A stretch of 64,000 nucleotides of DNA, from positions 3,224,001 to 3,288,000 of the forward strand of contig CP129491.1 of the NCBI GenBank assembly GCA_030584105.1, given 5' to 3'. The position numbers and the translations under genes were made by a program. The number at the start of each line of letters is the position of its first letter. Position 1 is the stretch's first letter. The notes beneath the pieces are model-generated. The model ran no database searches. It was not told the DNA's origin and saw only the letters and a list, made by a program, of their open reading frames with translations. This DNA comes from UTCHB3 sp002050155. GTDB lineage: Bacteria > Bacteroidota > Ignavibacteria > Ignavibacteriales > Ignavibacteriaceae. This document shows, in pieces, positions 54,099 to 62,708 of this stretch.

Positions 54099-54749
54099 AT
54101 GGAATTTCTTAATCAGGCGTGGGAGGTAATTAATCACTTAGATAAATACCTTGAAATGATAGCGGCACATTTTGGCAGGGTTACCTATATTTTCCTTTTT
54201 TTGTTGATTTTTTTGGAAACCAACTTTGTGCTTACGCCAATTCTGCCCGGTGTAACAATTATTTTTGCGGCGGGTGCGCTTGCAGCGGTTGGGATGCTGA
54301 ACATCTATGCGCTGATACCTATTTTTATTTTTGCGGTTTTTTTCGGTGATATTCTGAACTATGTTCTCGGGCGATACTGGGGCGAAAAAGCGTACAAATT
54401 GGATAATAAGTTTATTCGCCCCTCATACCTTAAAGCTACGGAAGCTTTTTTTGATAAGCATGGGAGGACTACGATGTTCCTCGCTCGCTACTTCCCATTG
54501 GTCAGAACTTTTGCGCCTTTGGTTGCGGGCATCGTTAAGATGAAATTTGTGCCGTTTTTGGTGGCAAGTGCCCTTTCTGCAGCAATTTACATCACAATCT
54601 ATACCCTTGCGGGTTATTTTTTCGGAAGCATACCTTTTGTTAAAGATAACCTCACTGTAACTCTTTTCGTGGTAGCATTTGCTTCGGTTATTCCTATGAT
54701 CTACAAGGCGCTGATGAAATATTTGCGCCATAAAAAGGTTTCAGGGTGA
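54099..54749 (+). CDS. DedA family membrane protein
   Basis: 216 residues with four to six hydrophobic segments. DedA motifs are present: FLETNFVLTPILPG near 45 and FLARYFPLVRTFAPLVAG near 128-145 (F-x-R-x-P-x-x-R and the G after). DedA proteins act in lipid-carrier or phospholipid translocation in the inner membrane. Monocistronic. Confidence 0.93.
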   Translation: MEFLNQAWEVINHLDKYLEMIAAHFGRVTYIFLFLLIFLETNFVLTPILPGVTIIFAAGALAAVGMLNIYALIPIFIFAVFFGDILNYVLGRYWGEKAYKLDNKFIRPSYLKATEAFFDKHGRTTMFLARYFPLVRTFAPLVAGIVKMKFVPFLVASALSAAIYITIYTLAGYFFGSIPFVKDNLTVTLFVVAFASVIPMIYKALMKYLRHKKVSG

Positions 54750-54807
54750 GAGAGAATTGCCGGATAATTAGGTTTTGAGGCAAAAACATTCTTGCGGGTG
54801 AATGCAA

Positions 54808-54912
54808 AAAACCATACGAGGCGAGTTAACAGGTAGTGGGGGTAGGAATGACGGAAGCACCGGCAATGTATATTGCAGAGGTGAAAACCATACGGGTTGA
54901 GTTAACAGGTGG
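54808..54912 (+). repeat. 29-bp direct repeat, offset 76 bp
   Basis: AAAACCATACG-GAGTTAACAGGT with 4-5 differences in 29: 54808-54836 and 54884-54912. Confidence 0.85.
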
Positions 54913-54950
54913 CGGATGAAAAAACTATTGAAAATATTGTAAAACAAAAA

Positions 54951-54984
54951 AGAGGCAGCCTTTTGGGACTGCCTCTTTTTTTTT
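54951..54984. terminator. Bidirectional Rho-independent terminator
   Basis: AGAGGCAG, 10-nt loop, CTGCCTCT, with T-run after and A-run before. It separates DedA (+) from secF (-). Confidence 0.9.
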
Positions 54985-55178
54985 GTCAGGTTTAATTTTT
55001 AGTCTTAAGTCTCTAATTTTTAGTTTTAACCTTCAGTCTTTAATCTTTAATTTTTAGTTTAAACTTTCTTTCTTCAATTGTTCTGAAAGTTAACCAAAAA
55101 AACTTTAAAAATTAAAAAGTATTCTTAATTTTCTTTTTACGGCGAACATACACGGTTACCCGGTTGCCCGATACCATT

Positions 55179-56321
55179 TTAGAAAGTAATATTAATTTTC
55201 TTTTTAAGCGCATAATCAAGAACGAACGCACTCGCCACGAAGATTGATGAGTATGTTCCGATGATTATACCGAAAAAGAGTGTGAACGCAAACGCACGAA
55301 TAACCTCGCCGCCAAGGAGCAAGAGAATGAATACAGTCAGCAGCGTTGTACCGCTGGTAAGAACCGTTCTGCTCATTGTTTTGTTGATAGCCTCGTTCAT
55401 GTGAGCAAAAAGGTCACCGCCCTTGTGAATGCGCATCGTTTCGCGCACTCTGTCGAACACGATAACTGTATCGTTGATAGAATACCCGATAAGGGTAAGA
55501 AATGCAGCGATAACGGTGAGGTCTATCTCCAAGTTCAAACCGGGGATTACATCGTAGAGCAGCGAGAAAATTCCGAGAGTTAGCAACACATCGTGAAACA
55601 ACGCCAAAACCGCACCTGTGGCAAACACTAATTTGAAACGGAAACCTAAGTAAATAAGGATTCCAAGGAGTGAGAGAACCACGGCGATAACAGCATCTCT
55701 TTTAAGTTCAGCACCAATCTTGGGGCCTATTCTGTCTTCTCTTAAAACTTTGAACGAGTTGTCTTTTAACTTGGTACGCAGGTTTTCTTTAATGATATCC
55801 GCAACACCAATTCTGACGATAACTTCGGTGTTTGTGGGTTCCATCGAGACACGGGAAGCCTGAAAACCGTTATCAAAAAGCACTTGTGTAACATTTGTTG
55901 CGGTATCGGGTCCCGGAAAATCGTAGATATAAGAGCCGGTATTTGGGTCTTCTTTTTTGTGAATTGCCATACCTGGGTAAGCAGCTTTAATTTTTTCGTC
56001 TATACTCGAAACAATTTTCGTTTTTGCCTCTTTAGGCACCTCCTGCAACTCGGTTCTGATTAGAGTACCGGTTTCAGCGCCGAAAGTTTTTACTTCGATA
56101 TTACCAAGACCAATGTTGGTAAGGTATTTCCTTATTTGTGTAACATCAATAGGTTTATCAAACCCGAGCACCACTTCAGTGCCGCCCTTAAAATCGATAC
56201 CAAAATACAACCCCCGTGCGAGAATGCTTATCAATCCGAGCACGAAAATAATGGTTGAAAGCATATAGAAGTATTTCCTCTTACCGAGAAAATCAACATT
56301 AAGATTATGAAAAATTCGCAT
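55179..56321 (-). CDS. secF: Protein translocase subunit SecF
   Basis: 380 residues with six TM helices and one large periplasmic domain. The FGIDFKGGTEV motif at about 42-52 and the block GYSINDTVIVFDRVRE are SecF marks. It follows secD with a 31-nt gap. SecDF uses the proton gradient to pull Sec substrates out on the periplasmic side; many exported proteins in this window would depend on it. Confidence 0.97.
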   Translation of the reverse strand: MRIFHNLNVDFLGKRKYFYMLSTIIFVLGLISILARGLYFGIDFKGGTEVVLGFDKPIDVTQIRKYLTNIGLGNIEVKTFGAETGTLIRTELQEVPKEAKTKIVSSIDEKIKAAYPGMAIHKKEDPNTGSYIYDFPGPDTATNVTQVLFDNGFQASRVSMEPTNTEVIVRIGVADIIKENLRTKLKDNSFKVLREDRIGPKIGAELKRDAVIAVVLSLLGILIYLGFRFKLVFATGAVLALFHDVLLTLGIFSLLYDVIPGLNLEIDLTVIAAFLTLIGYSINDTVIVFDRVRETMRIHKGGDLFAHMNEAINKTMSRTVLTSGTTLLTVFILLLLGGEVIRAFAFTLFFGIIIGTYSSIFVASAFVLDYALKKKINITF

Positions 56322-56352
56322 TATTTATAAAACTCCTAAATTCCTTTACAGA

Positions 56353-58344
56353 TTAACCGATTGAGACAGGGTGACCCTTGTCGGTGAAATATTCAAAAAC
56401 AACTTTTGCTATTACCAACGCTCCGAAAAGCGAGGTAAGAATACCAATCATAAGTGTCAGAGCAAACCCCTGTACCGGACCGGTACCAAACTGATACAGG
56501 ATAATACTGGTGATAAGAGTTGTGATGTTGGAGTCCCAGATAGCAGCTCCTGCTTTAGCGAAACCACCTTCAACGGCGGCTTTAGCAGTTTTGCCGAGCG
56601 CCAGTTCCTCCCGGATTCTTTCGTATATCAGCACATTTGCGTCAACCGCCATACCGATGGTTAACACGATACCGGCAATACCGGGTAGTGTAAGAGTAGC
56701 CCCGAAAGCAGCAAGCGTGCCGATAATCAGAAAAATAACAAATACAAGAGCGAATGAGGCAATTCCTCCGGCGCCGTTATAATTGACGATCATAAAGAGG
56801 GCTACAAGAAGGAAACCAAAAAGCACCGATTGCAAACCGGCTGAAATGGAGTCTTCACCGAGCGATGGACCAACGGTTCTTTCTTCGATAATTTCAACGG
56901 GTGCGGAGAAGGCACCGGCGTTAAGGATGTTGGCAAGAAGTTTAGCCTCGTTGAGGTCTTTCATACCGTCGATCTGGCTTCTTCCGCCGGTGATTTTGGT
57001 TTTAATTGTAGGTGCAGAGTAAATAACACCATCGAGCACAATGGCGCATCTTTTATCGATATTAGCCCCTGTAATTCTTGCCCATTCAACCGAGCCTTCA
57101 GAGTTCATCGTCATCGAAACGACAGCGCCTGCGCCGCCGGTTGGGTCAGGTGTTCCGACCGCTTCGGTGATTACACCGCCGGTAAGTTCGGCTTTTTTAT
57201 TAACGCAGAGCAGATAGTAGAATTTTTCGTCGCCTACGCCCGCAGGGTTGTTCATAAACAAGAACTCGTCGTTATCGCTAAGAACCGCCTGCGCAACGGG
57301 CGAGTCTAACATTTTCTGAACTTTATCTTTGTTAACAGCGGGCACATAAATATCGCCGTTTTGCTGGTTAATTTGCAGAAGAACAAACAGTGGGTTTTCT
57401 TTAGCGATTTGTTCCTGCGATTTAGCCGCGGTATCGTTAGCGGCTTTTTTGGCGGCGGTATCGTTTTGTTTACCGGTATCTTGCTTAGCCACGGCGGTAG
57501 AGTCAGGCTTTGCCACAGCGGTAGAGTCAGCCTTGGCAGTTTGGTTCTCAGATGTTTTTGCGGAATCAACGGTATCCTCAACCTTACCGGCGGCAATTGC
57601 TTTATTCAATTGTTGAATTTTCTCAATGGCATATTGCGGATCACGCACCATTTTGAACTCTAACAGAGCAGTGCTTTGAATCAGTTGCCTTGCTTCTTCT
57701 TCGTTTGCAATGCCGGGTAGTTCAACGACGATACGGGCGTCACCCTGTTTTTGAATTGTCGGCTCCGAAACGCCGTATTGGTCAATTCTGTTTCTTAAGA
57801 TTTGTTCGGCACGGGCAACGGCGTCCACCGCCTGATCGTGCAGTTGTGAGGCAATTTTAGAGTCGTCATCATCAATAGTGCCGAAATATCTGTTCAGGCT
57901 GATTTTAGCTTTCTGCAATTTTTTGACAAAAACATCAACTACCGATTCATCGTTAGCAATAGCCTCTTTGGAAGCTTCATCGAGTAATTTTAGAAAAGTT
58001 TGGTCAGGCTCGTTGGCAAGTTTTTTAAGCAGTTCTGTAGTGTTCACTTCGAGAACCACACGCATACCGCCTTGAAGATCCAACCCGAGTTTTAGCCTTT
58101 TCGCTCTGTCTTTAGCATAGTCAGGGTCGGCAGTTTTTAACGAATCTTCAAAATTTTTGAGTTGTGTTTCCAGTTCAACTTTATCAATTTTGGGATTTTT
58201 CGCCAGAATCAGCTGCTTTTGAGCGGCAACTTTTTCTTCGATAGCCGTGGTGTTCAGGTAATCTTGATATGTCGGGAATAAAAAGTAAGCCGACAAAGCA
58301 ACTAATGCAACAGTGATCAGGATCCTGTAGATGTACTTTTCCAT
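56353..58344 (-). CDS. secD: Protein translocase subunit SecD
   Basis: 663 residues, longer than usual because of a low-complexity insert (about 255-320; repeated DSTAVAKPDSTAVAK) in the first periplasmic domain. Family marks: LGLDLQGGMRVVLEV near 80-95, IDQYGVSEPTIQKQG, GRSQIDGM, and TM helices in the last third with MAVDANVLIYERIREEL. First gene of a secD-secF operon. Confidence 0.97.
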   Translation of the reverse strand: MEKYIYRILITVALVALSAYFLFPTYQDYLNTTAIEEKVAAQKQLILAKNPKIDKVELETQLKNFEDSLKTADPDYAKDRAKRLKLGLDLQGGMRVVLEVNTTELLKKLANEPDQTFLKLLDEASKEAIANDESVVDVFVKKLQKAKISLNRYFGTIDDDDSKIASQLHDQAVDAVARAEQILRNRIDQYGVSEPTIQKQGDARIVVELPGIANEEEARQLIQSTALLEFKMVRDPQYAIEKIQQLNKAIAAGKVEDTVDSAKTSENQTAKADSTAVAKPDSTAVAKQDTGKQNDTAAKKAANDTAAKSQEQIAKENPLFVLLQINQQNGDIYVPAVNKDKVQKMLDSPVAQAVLSDNDEFLFMNNPAGVGDEKFYYLLCVNKKAELTGGVITEAVGTPDPTGGAGAVVSMTMNSEGSVEWARITGANIDKRCAIVLDGVIYSAPTIKTKITGGRSQIDGMKDLNEAKLLANILNAGAFSAPVEIIEERTVGPSLGEDSISAGLQSVLFGFLLVALFMIVNYNGAGGIASFALVFVIFLIIGTLAAFGATLTLPGIAGIVLTIGMAVDANVLIYERIREELALGKTAKAAVEGGFAKAGAAIWDSNITTLITSIILYQFGTGPVQGFALTLMIGILTSLFGALVIAKVVFEYFTDKGHPVSIG

Positions 58345-58532
58345 AAGTTAACTTAACTCGATTATTTAAAATGAAAAAAAATTCAGAACAGCAATTTACG
58401 GTTAAGTCCTTAAAAATTCAACTTATTTGGCAATGCACCATGTTAATAAATCGAAAAAAAGTGCCGGAATTGTTAAATTTAAGTTTGTATTAGTGATAAA
58501 TTTTAAAATTTTCAGGAAGAAAAGAAAATTTA

Positions 58533-60374
58533 ATGAAACCGAAAGAGATTTTAAGTAACCGGTTTTCGGCTGACGAAGTTGCTTCGTTGCCGGAGAGAAG
58601 CGAAATAAAAGAGAGTGATAAGTGGGATGTAACCCACATTTTTGCGAATGACGCCGCCTGGGAAGAAGAATTTTCTGCTGTTCAAAAAAAGCCCGAAAAG
58701 TATTCGGAGTTCAGGGGTAAGATTTCCGGAAGTGCTGCTTCACTTGCCGAATGTATTAAGTTTGACGAGGAAGTTTCGATTTCTCTCGGGAAGCTTTACT
58801 TATATGTTATGCTGCAGAAAGACAGCGACCTGCGCGTTAATCTTTACAGAGGGATGCACGACAGGATCAGCAATCTGATTACGATTGTGGGTTCGAAGTC
58901 ATCGTTTATTCTGCCGGAAATTAACAGCACACCCGATGAAATAATAGAAGAGGCTATCCAAAAGCACGGTTTGGCAGAGTACCGGCACTTCTTTGATGAC
59001 CTCAGAAGGAAAAAAGCCTACACCCTTTCGGAGAAGGAAGAGATGCTGATGGCGCTTTCGGCGGGCGTTCTGAACGGGGCTTATGAGGTTTTTTCGATCT
59101 TTTCGGACGCAGATTTGCAATTCCCAAGTGTGAAAGATGAAAACGGCAACGAGATTGAAATTTCCAACGGAAGGTTTTATGCCTCGCTTTATTCGAAAGA
59201 CGCCGCCTACCGCGAAAGGGCATATAAAGCGTTTTATAAGCCTTTTATCGACTATTCAAACACTTTTTCGGTTATTTTTAACAATAATCTTAAGGGTAAA
59301 ATTTTCAATGCAAGGGCGAGGAACTTTGAAAGTTCACTTCAGGCGGCACTTCACGCAAATAATATCCCCGTTGCGGTTTACGACAACCTGATTGATACAG
59401 TTAACGCAAACCTCGCGCCGATGCACCGGTGGGCGGAAATTAAGAGGGAGCGGCTCGGGAAAGATAAAATTCATCCGTACGATGCTTATGTTACCATTTT
59501 TGATACTGCGGATGTTAAAAAATATTCGTGGAGTGAAGCCGTCGGGCTTGTATTGGATTCGTTGGAAGTGATGGGCACGGGCTATGTGGATATGCTTAAA
59601 AAGGCTTTTAACAACAGATGGGTGGATGTTTATGAAACCGCAGGGAAGCGCTCGGGGGCATATTCTTCAGGTTGTACATACGGCACACACCCTTATGTTT
59701 TGATGAATTTTTCGGGGATGCTGAACGATGTTTTCACGCTTGCACACGAGATGGGGCACAACATGCACTCGTGGTTTACGGGTGAAAACCAGCCTTTTGT
59801 GTATGCCGATTATTCGATCTTTTTGGCGGAAGTTGCCTCAACTTTCAATGAATCGTTGTTGTTGGAGCACCTGATAAAAATTTCGACCACGAAAGAGGAA
59901 AAACTTTCGTTGATGGAAAAATATCTGAACAGCGTTACCGCCACTTTTTACCGTCAGACTATGTTTGCGGAATTTGAAAAAACTGTGTATAGCCGCGTGG
60001 AAGCGGGCGATGCGCTTACTGTTGAAGAGCTTCGTGAGCTTTACAAATCAGTCTATTCTAAATATTGGGGCGCTGCCATGGAAGTGGATACTGAAGAAGA
60101 ATATACCTGGGCAAGGGTGCCGCACTTCTATTACAATTTCTATGTTTATCAGTATGCAACAGGAATGGCAGCCTCGGAAGCTTTGGTTAGCCTTGTGAGA
60201 AAAGAGGGTGAACCGGCGGTTAACCGTTATCTCAATTTTCTGAAAGCGGGCAAATCTGACTATGCCATTAATATTTTAAGAAATGCCGGTGTGGATATGG
60301 CTAAACCTGACGCCATTAAAGCAGTTATCACCAAAATGAGCACAATCCTTGATGAAATGGAAAGGATGGCGTAG
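58533..60374 (+). CDS. pepF: Oligoendopeptidase F, M3 family zinc peptidase
   Basis: 613 residues. The zinc motif is HEMGH (near 405) within TLAHEMGHNMHSWF; the third ligand Glu follows in LAEVASTFNE. The N-terminal helical lid region has the typical SDLRVNLYRGM start. Cytoplasmic, no signal. It cuts peptides of about 7-17 residues. Convergent with the next gene, with a gap of 3 nt. Confidence 0.96.
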   Translation: MKPKEILSNRFSADEVASLPERSEIKESDKWDVTHIFANDAAWEEEFSAVQKKPEKYSEFRGKISGSAASLAECIKFDEEVSISLGKLYLYVMLQKDSDLRVNLYRGMHDRISNLITIVGSKSSFILPEINSTPDEIIEEAIQKHGLAEYRHFFDDLRRKKAYTLSEKEEMLMALSAGVLNGAYEVFSIFSDADLQFPSVKDENGNEIEISNGRFYASLYSKDAAYRERAYKAFYKPFIDYSNTFSVIFNNNLKGKIFNARARNFESSLQAALHANNIPVAVYDNLIDTVNANLAPMHRWAEIKRERLGKDKIHPYDAYVTIFDTADVKKYSWSEAVGLVLDSLEVMGTGYVDMLKKAFNNRWVDVYETAGKRSGAYSSGCTYGTHPYVLMNFSGMLNDVFTLAHEMGHNMHSWFTGENQPFVYADYSIFLAEVASTFNESLLLEHLIKISTTKEEKLSLMEKYLNSVTATFYRQTMFAEFEKTVYSRVEAGDALTVEELRELYKSVYSKYWGAAMEVDTEEEYTWARVPHFYYNFYVYQYATGMAASEALVSLVRKEGEPAVNRYLNFLKAGKSDYAINILRNAGVDMAKPDAIKAVITKMSTILDEMERMA

Positions 60375-60377
60375 GAG

Positions 60378-60992
<615 letters not shown>

Positions 60993-61311
60993 TTATTCAG
61001 GCTAATTTATTATCTGTTTTCCTTTGGATATTGCCACACCCTCGCACATATCTTAGAACAGGGAACATCTGTATCAGGTGCATTCGGGTGAACAAAAAAT
61101 AGTAAAAAATATTTTCAAACTTAAACCGTAATGTAATAAAAATTTTTTGACTAAAATAAGCAGCAGCCTTAAAGATGCACGCTACAGGCTTAAAACATCG
61201 ATACAGATCACATAATTATAATTTATAATAAAGTTCGTGTTTGTATTTTTCACGAAATCGTGGTAAATTAGCCGTTCTATTTTATTTTTTTTCACCCGGA
61301 GATCTGAAATA
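60993..61311. other. 319-nt divergent intergenic region
   Basis: Holds the HU promoter; the rest is AT-rich with no clear motif, apart from CACGAAATCGTG (61251-61262), a small inverted repeat between the promoter elements. Confidence 0.55.
61240..61271 (+). promoter_or_regulatory. Promoter of the HU-family gene
   Basis: TTTG at 61240-61243, 20 nt, TAAATTAG at 61264-61271 (one mismatch to TAnnTTTG). Confidence 0.5.
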
Positions 61312-61602
61312 ATGACAAAAGCCGATTTGGTAGATATTATCGCTGCCGGCACAGGACTTACAAAGCTGGAAACCGAAGCCGTTGTGGAGGGATTTTTTAA
61401 AAGCGTAATCGAAGCCCTGGCTGAAGGGAGAGGAATTGAAATCAGGGGTTTTGGTACCTTTAAAGTTAAGAAAAAAGCTGCAAGGTATGCCAGAAATCCC
61501 AAGAGTGGAGAAAAAGTTTTCGTGCCCGAGCACCACATCCCTGTTTTTAAATTCTCTAAAGATTTTAAAAATCGGGTTGACGACGGCATGAAAGGGAAAT
61601 AA
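61312..61602 (+). CDS. HU/IHF family DNA-binding protein
   Basis: 96 residues: MTKADLVDIIAAGTGL opening, IEIRGFGTFKVKKKAARYARNPKSGE around the beta-arm and the closing VFKFSKDFKNRV. Histone-like dimer that bends DNA in the nucleoid. Confidence 0.95.
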   Translation: MTKADLVDIIAAGTGLTKLETEAVVEGFFKSVIEALAEGRGIEIRGFGTFKVKKKAARYARNPKSGEKVFVPEHHIPVFKFSKDFKNRVDDGMKGK

Positions 61603-61634
61603 CCTCCCTTTTTAAATTACAACCATTTTAAATT

Positions 61635-62402
61635 ATGGATAGAGAAACCGGTTTTAGGAAATGTGCTAACTGTGGGACTGAAAACAGCCCCGACTCTTCC
61701 TTTTGCAAGAATTGCGGTTCACCGCTTTCTGATGAAACAGGGAAGAATCCGGCACATCCTGTCAGAAGAATATCCCGAAAACGCAAGGCTAAAGGGTCAA
61801 ACTCCGAAAGCAAAGCCGCACTGATTGTTTTTGTGGTGCTGCTGATTGGGGGGTTACTGCTTCTTTCAGGTTCGGGGACTTTCGATTTTCCGAAAGCCGA
61901 CACTTCCCACGAGGGGCATAATCACCCTACGGATCAGAATCCGATAATTCCACCGGATGCCGGAAATAATGCTGCAGCGCTTAACTCTCAGATTGCTAAT
62001 CTGGAAAATTTGCTGGCTGCTGAACCCGGAAACGACTCGCTGCAACTTGAATTAGCACATAAATATTTTGATAAGAAAGAGTTCACAAAAGCGATTAATG
62101 GCTATACACTCTATCTGAAAAACCACCCCAACTCACCGGAAGTGCTGACCGATATGGGGGTTTGCTATTTTAACTTAGAGAATTTTGCCGAGGCGGAAAA
62201 GAATTTTTTGAAAGCTTTGGAACTTGACCCCCAACAACAGATTGCCAACTTAAATATGGGAGTTGTTAAATTGGTTCAGGACCAAAGGGATGCTGCAAAA
62301 GAATGGCTGACAAAAACAGTTAGGCTGAACCCAAACTCTGAAACAGGTTCAAGAGCTAAAGCCTTGTTAAAAGAAGAATTAAAAGTTGATTTAGATAACT
62401 AA
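61635..62402 (+). CDS. Zinc-ribbon, single-TM, TPR protein
   Basis: 255 residues. N-terminal zinc ribbon CANCG...CKNCG (10-28), a basic linker (PVRRISRKRKAKG), a TM (about 60-80), a His-rich HEGHNH, then TPR repeats (about 105-245; FTKAINGYTLYLKNHPNSPE, FAEAEKNFLKALELDP). It may gather proteins at the membrane; role unknown. It follows HU by 32 nt. Confidence 0.75.
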   Translation: MDRETGFRKCANCGTENSPDSSFCKNCGSPLSDETGKNPAHPVRRISRKRKAKGSNSESKAALIVFVVLLIGGLLLLSGSGTFDFPKADTSHEGHNHPTDQNPIIPPDAGNNAAALNSQIANLENLLAAEPGNDSLQLELAHKYFDKKEFTKAINGYTLYLKNHPNSPEVLTDMGVCYFNLENFAEAEKNFLKALELDPQQQIANLNMGVVKLVQDQRDAAKEWLTKTVRLNPNSETGSRAKALLKEELKVDLDN

Positions 62403-62501
62403 AATTTAACTTTTTAACTTCTGTTTTCAATTTGATTTAGATTAAAAATTAAAATTAAAAATTTAAGAAATAAAAAACCAACAATTAACCCGGAGATTTA
62501 A

Positions 62502-62597
62502 ATGCCCTGCGGAAAAAAGCGCAAAAGACATAAAATGTCAACGCACAAGCGTAAAAAAAGACTGAGAAAAAACAGACATAAGAAAAAAGTAAGATAG
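62502..62597 (+). CDS. AURKAIP1/COX24-domain small basic protein (ribosome-associated)
   Basis: 31 residues, nearly half Lys/Arg, opening MPCGKKRKRHKMSTHKRK. This matches the very short COX24-like (mS38/bS22-type) proteins of Bacteroidota and relatives, thought to bind the small ribosomal subunit. GGAG precedes the ATG. Confidence 0.85.
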   Translation: MPCGKKRKRHKMSTHKRKKRLRKNRHKKKVR

Positions 62598-62635
62598 CCT
62601 GAAATAACATTGACGGCTTCTTAAGTTTTTATGAA

Positions 62636-62708
62636 GCCACCTTAGCTCAGCTGGTAGAGCAAATCATTCGTAATGATTAGGTCGCCGGTTCGAATCCGGC
62701 AGGTGGCT
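62636..62708 (+). tRNA. tRNA-Thr (CGU)
   Basis: GCCACCT/AGGTGGC acceptor arm, D-arm with AGCTCAGCTGGTAGAGC, anticodon stem AATCA/TGATT with loop TTCGTAA (anticodon CGT), T-arm GCCGG-TTCGAAT-CCGGC. CCA is not encoded. The 3' two-thirds overlap antisense with the ATPase gene's last codons. Confidence 0.96.

Larger units (their letters stand above)
54750..55178. other. 429-nt convergent intergenic region: repeats and terminator
   Basis: Holds a 29-bp direct repeat (54808-54912), the terminator at 54951-54984 and a degenerate TTTAATTTTTAGT array (about 54991, 55014 and 55048). No coding frame looks real. Confidence 0.65.

Noticed and set aside
62664..62708. Genuine conserved C-terminus of the copper ATPase
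   Set aside because: The sequence is the exact antisense of the tRNA and resembles known tRNA-antisense artefacts.
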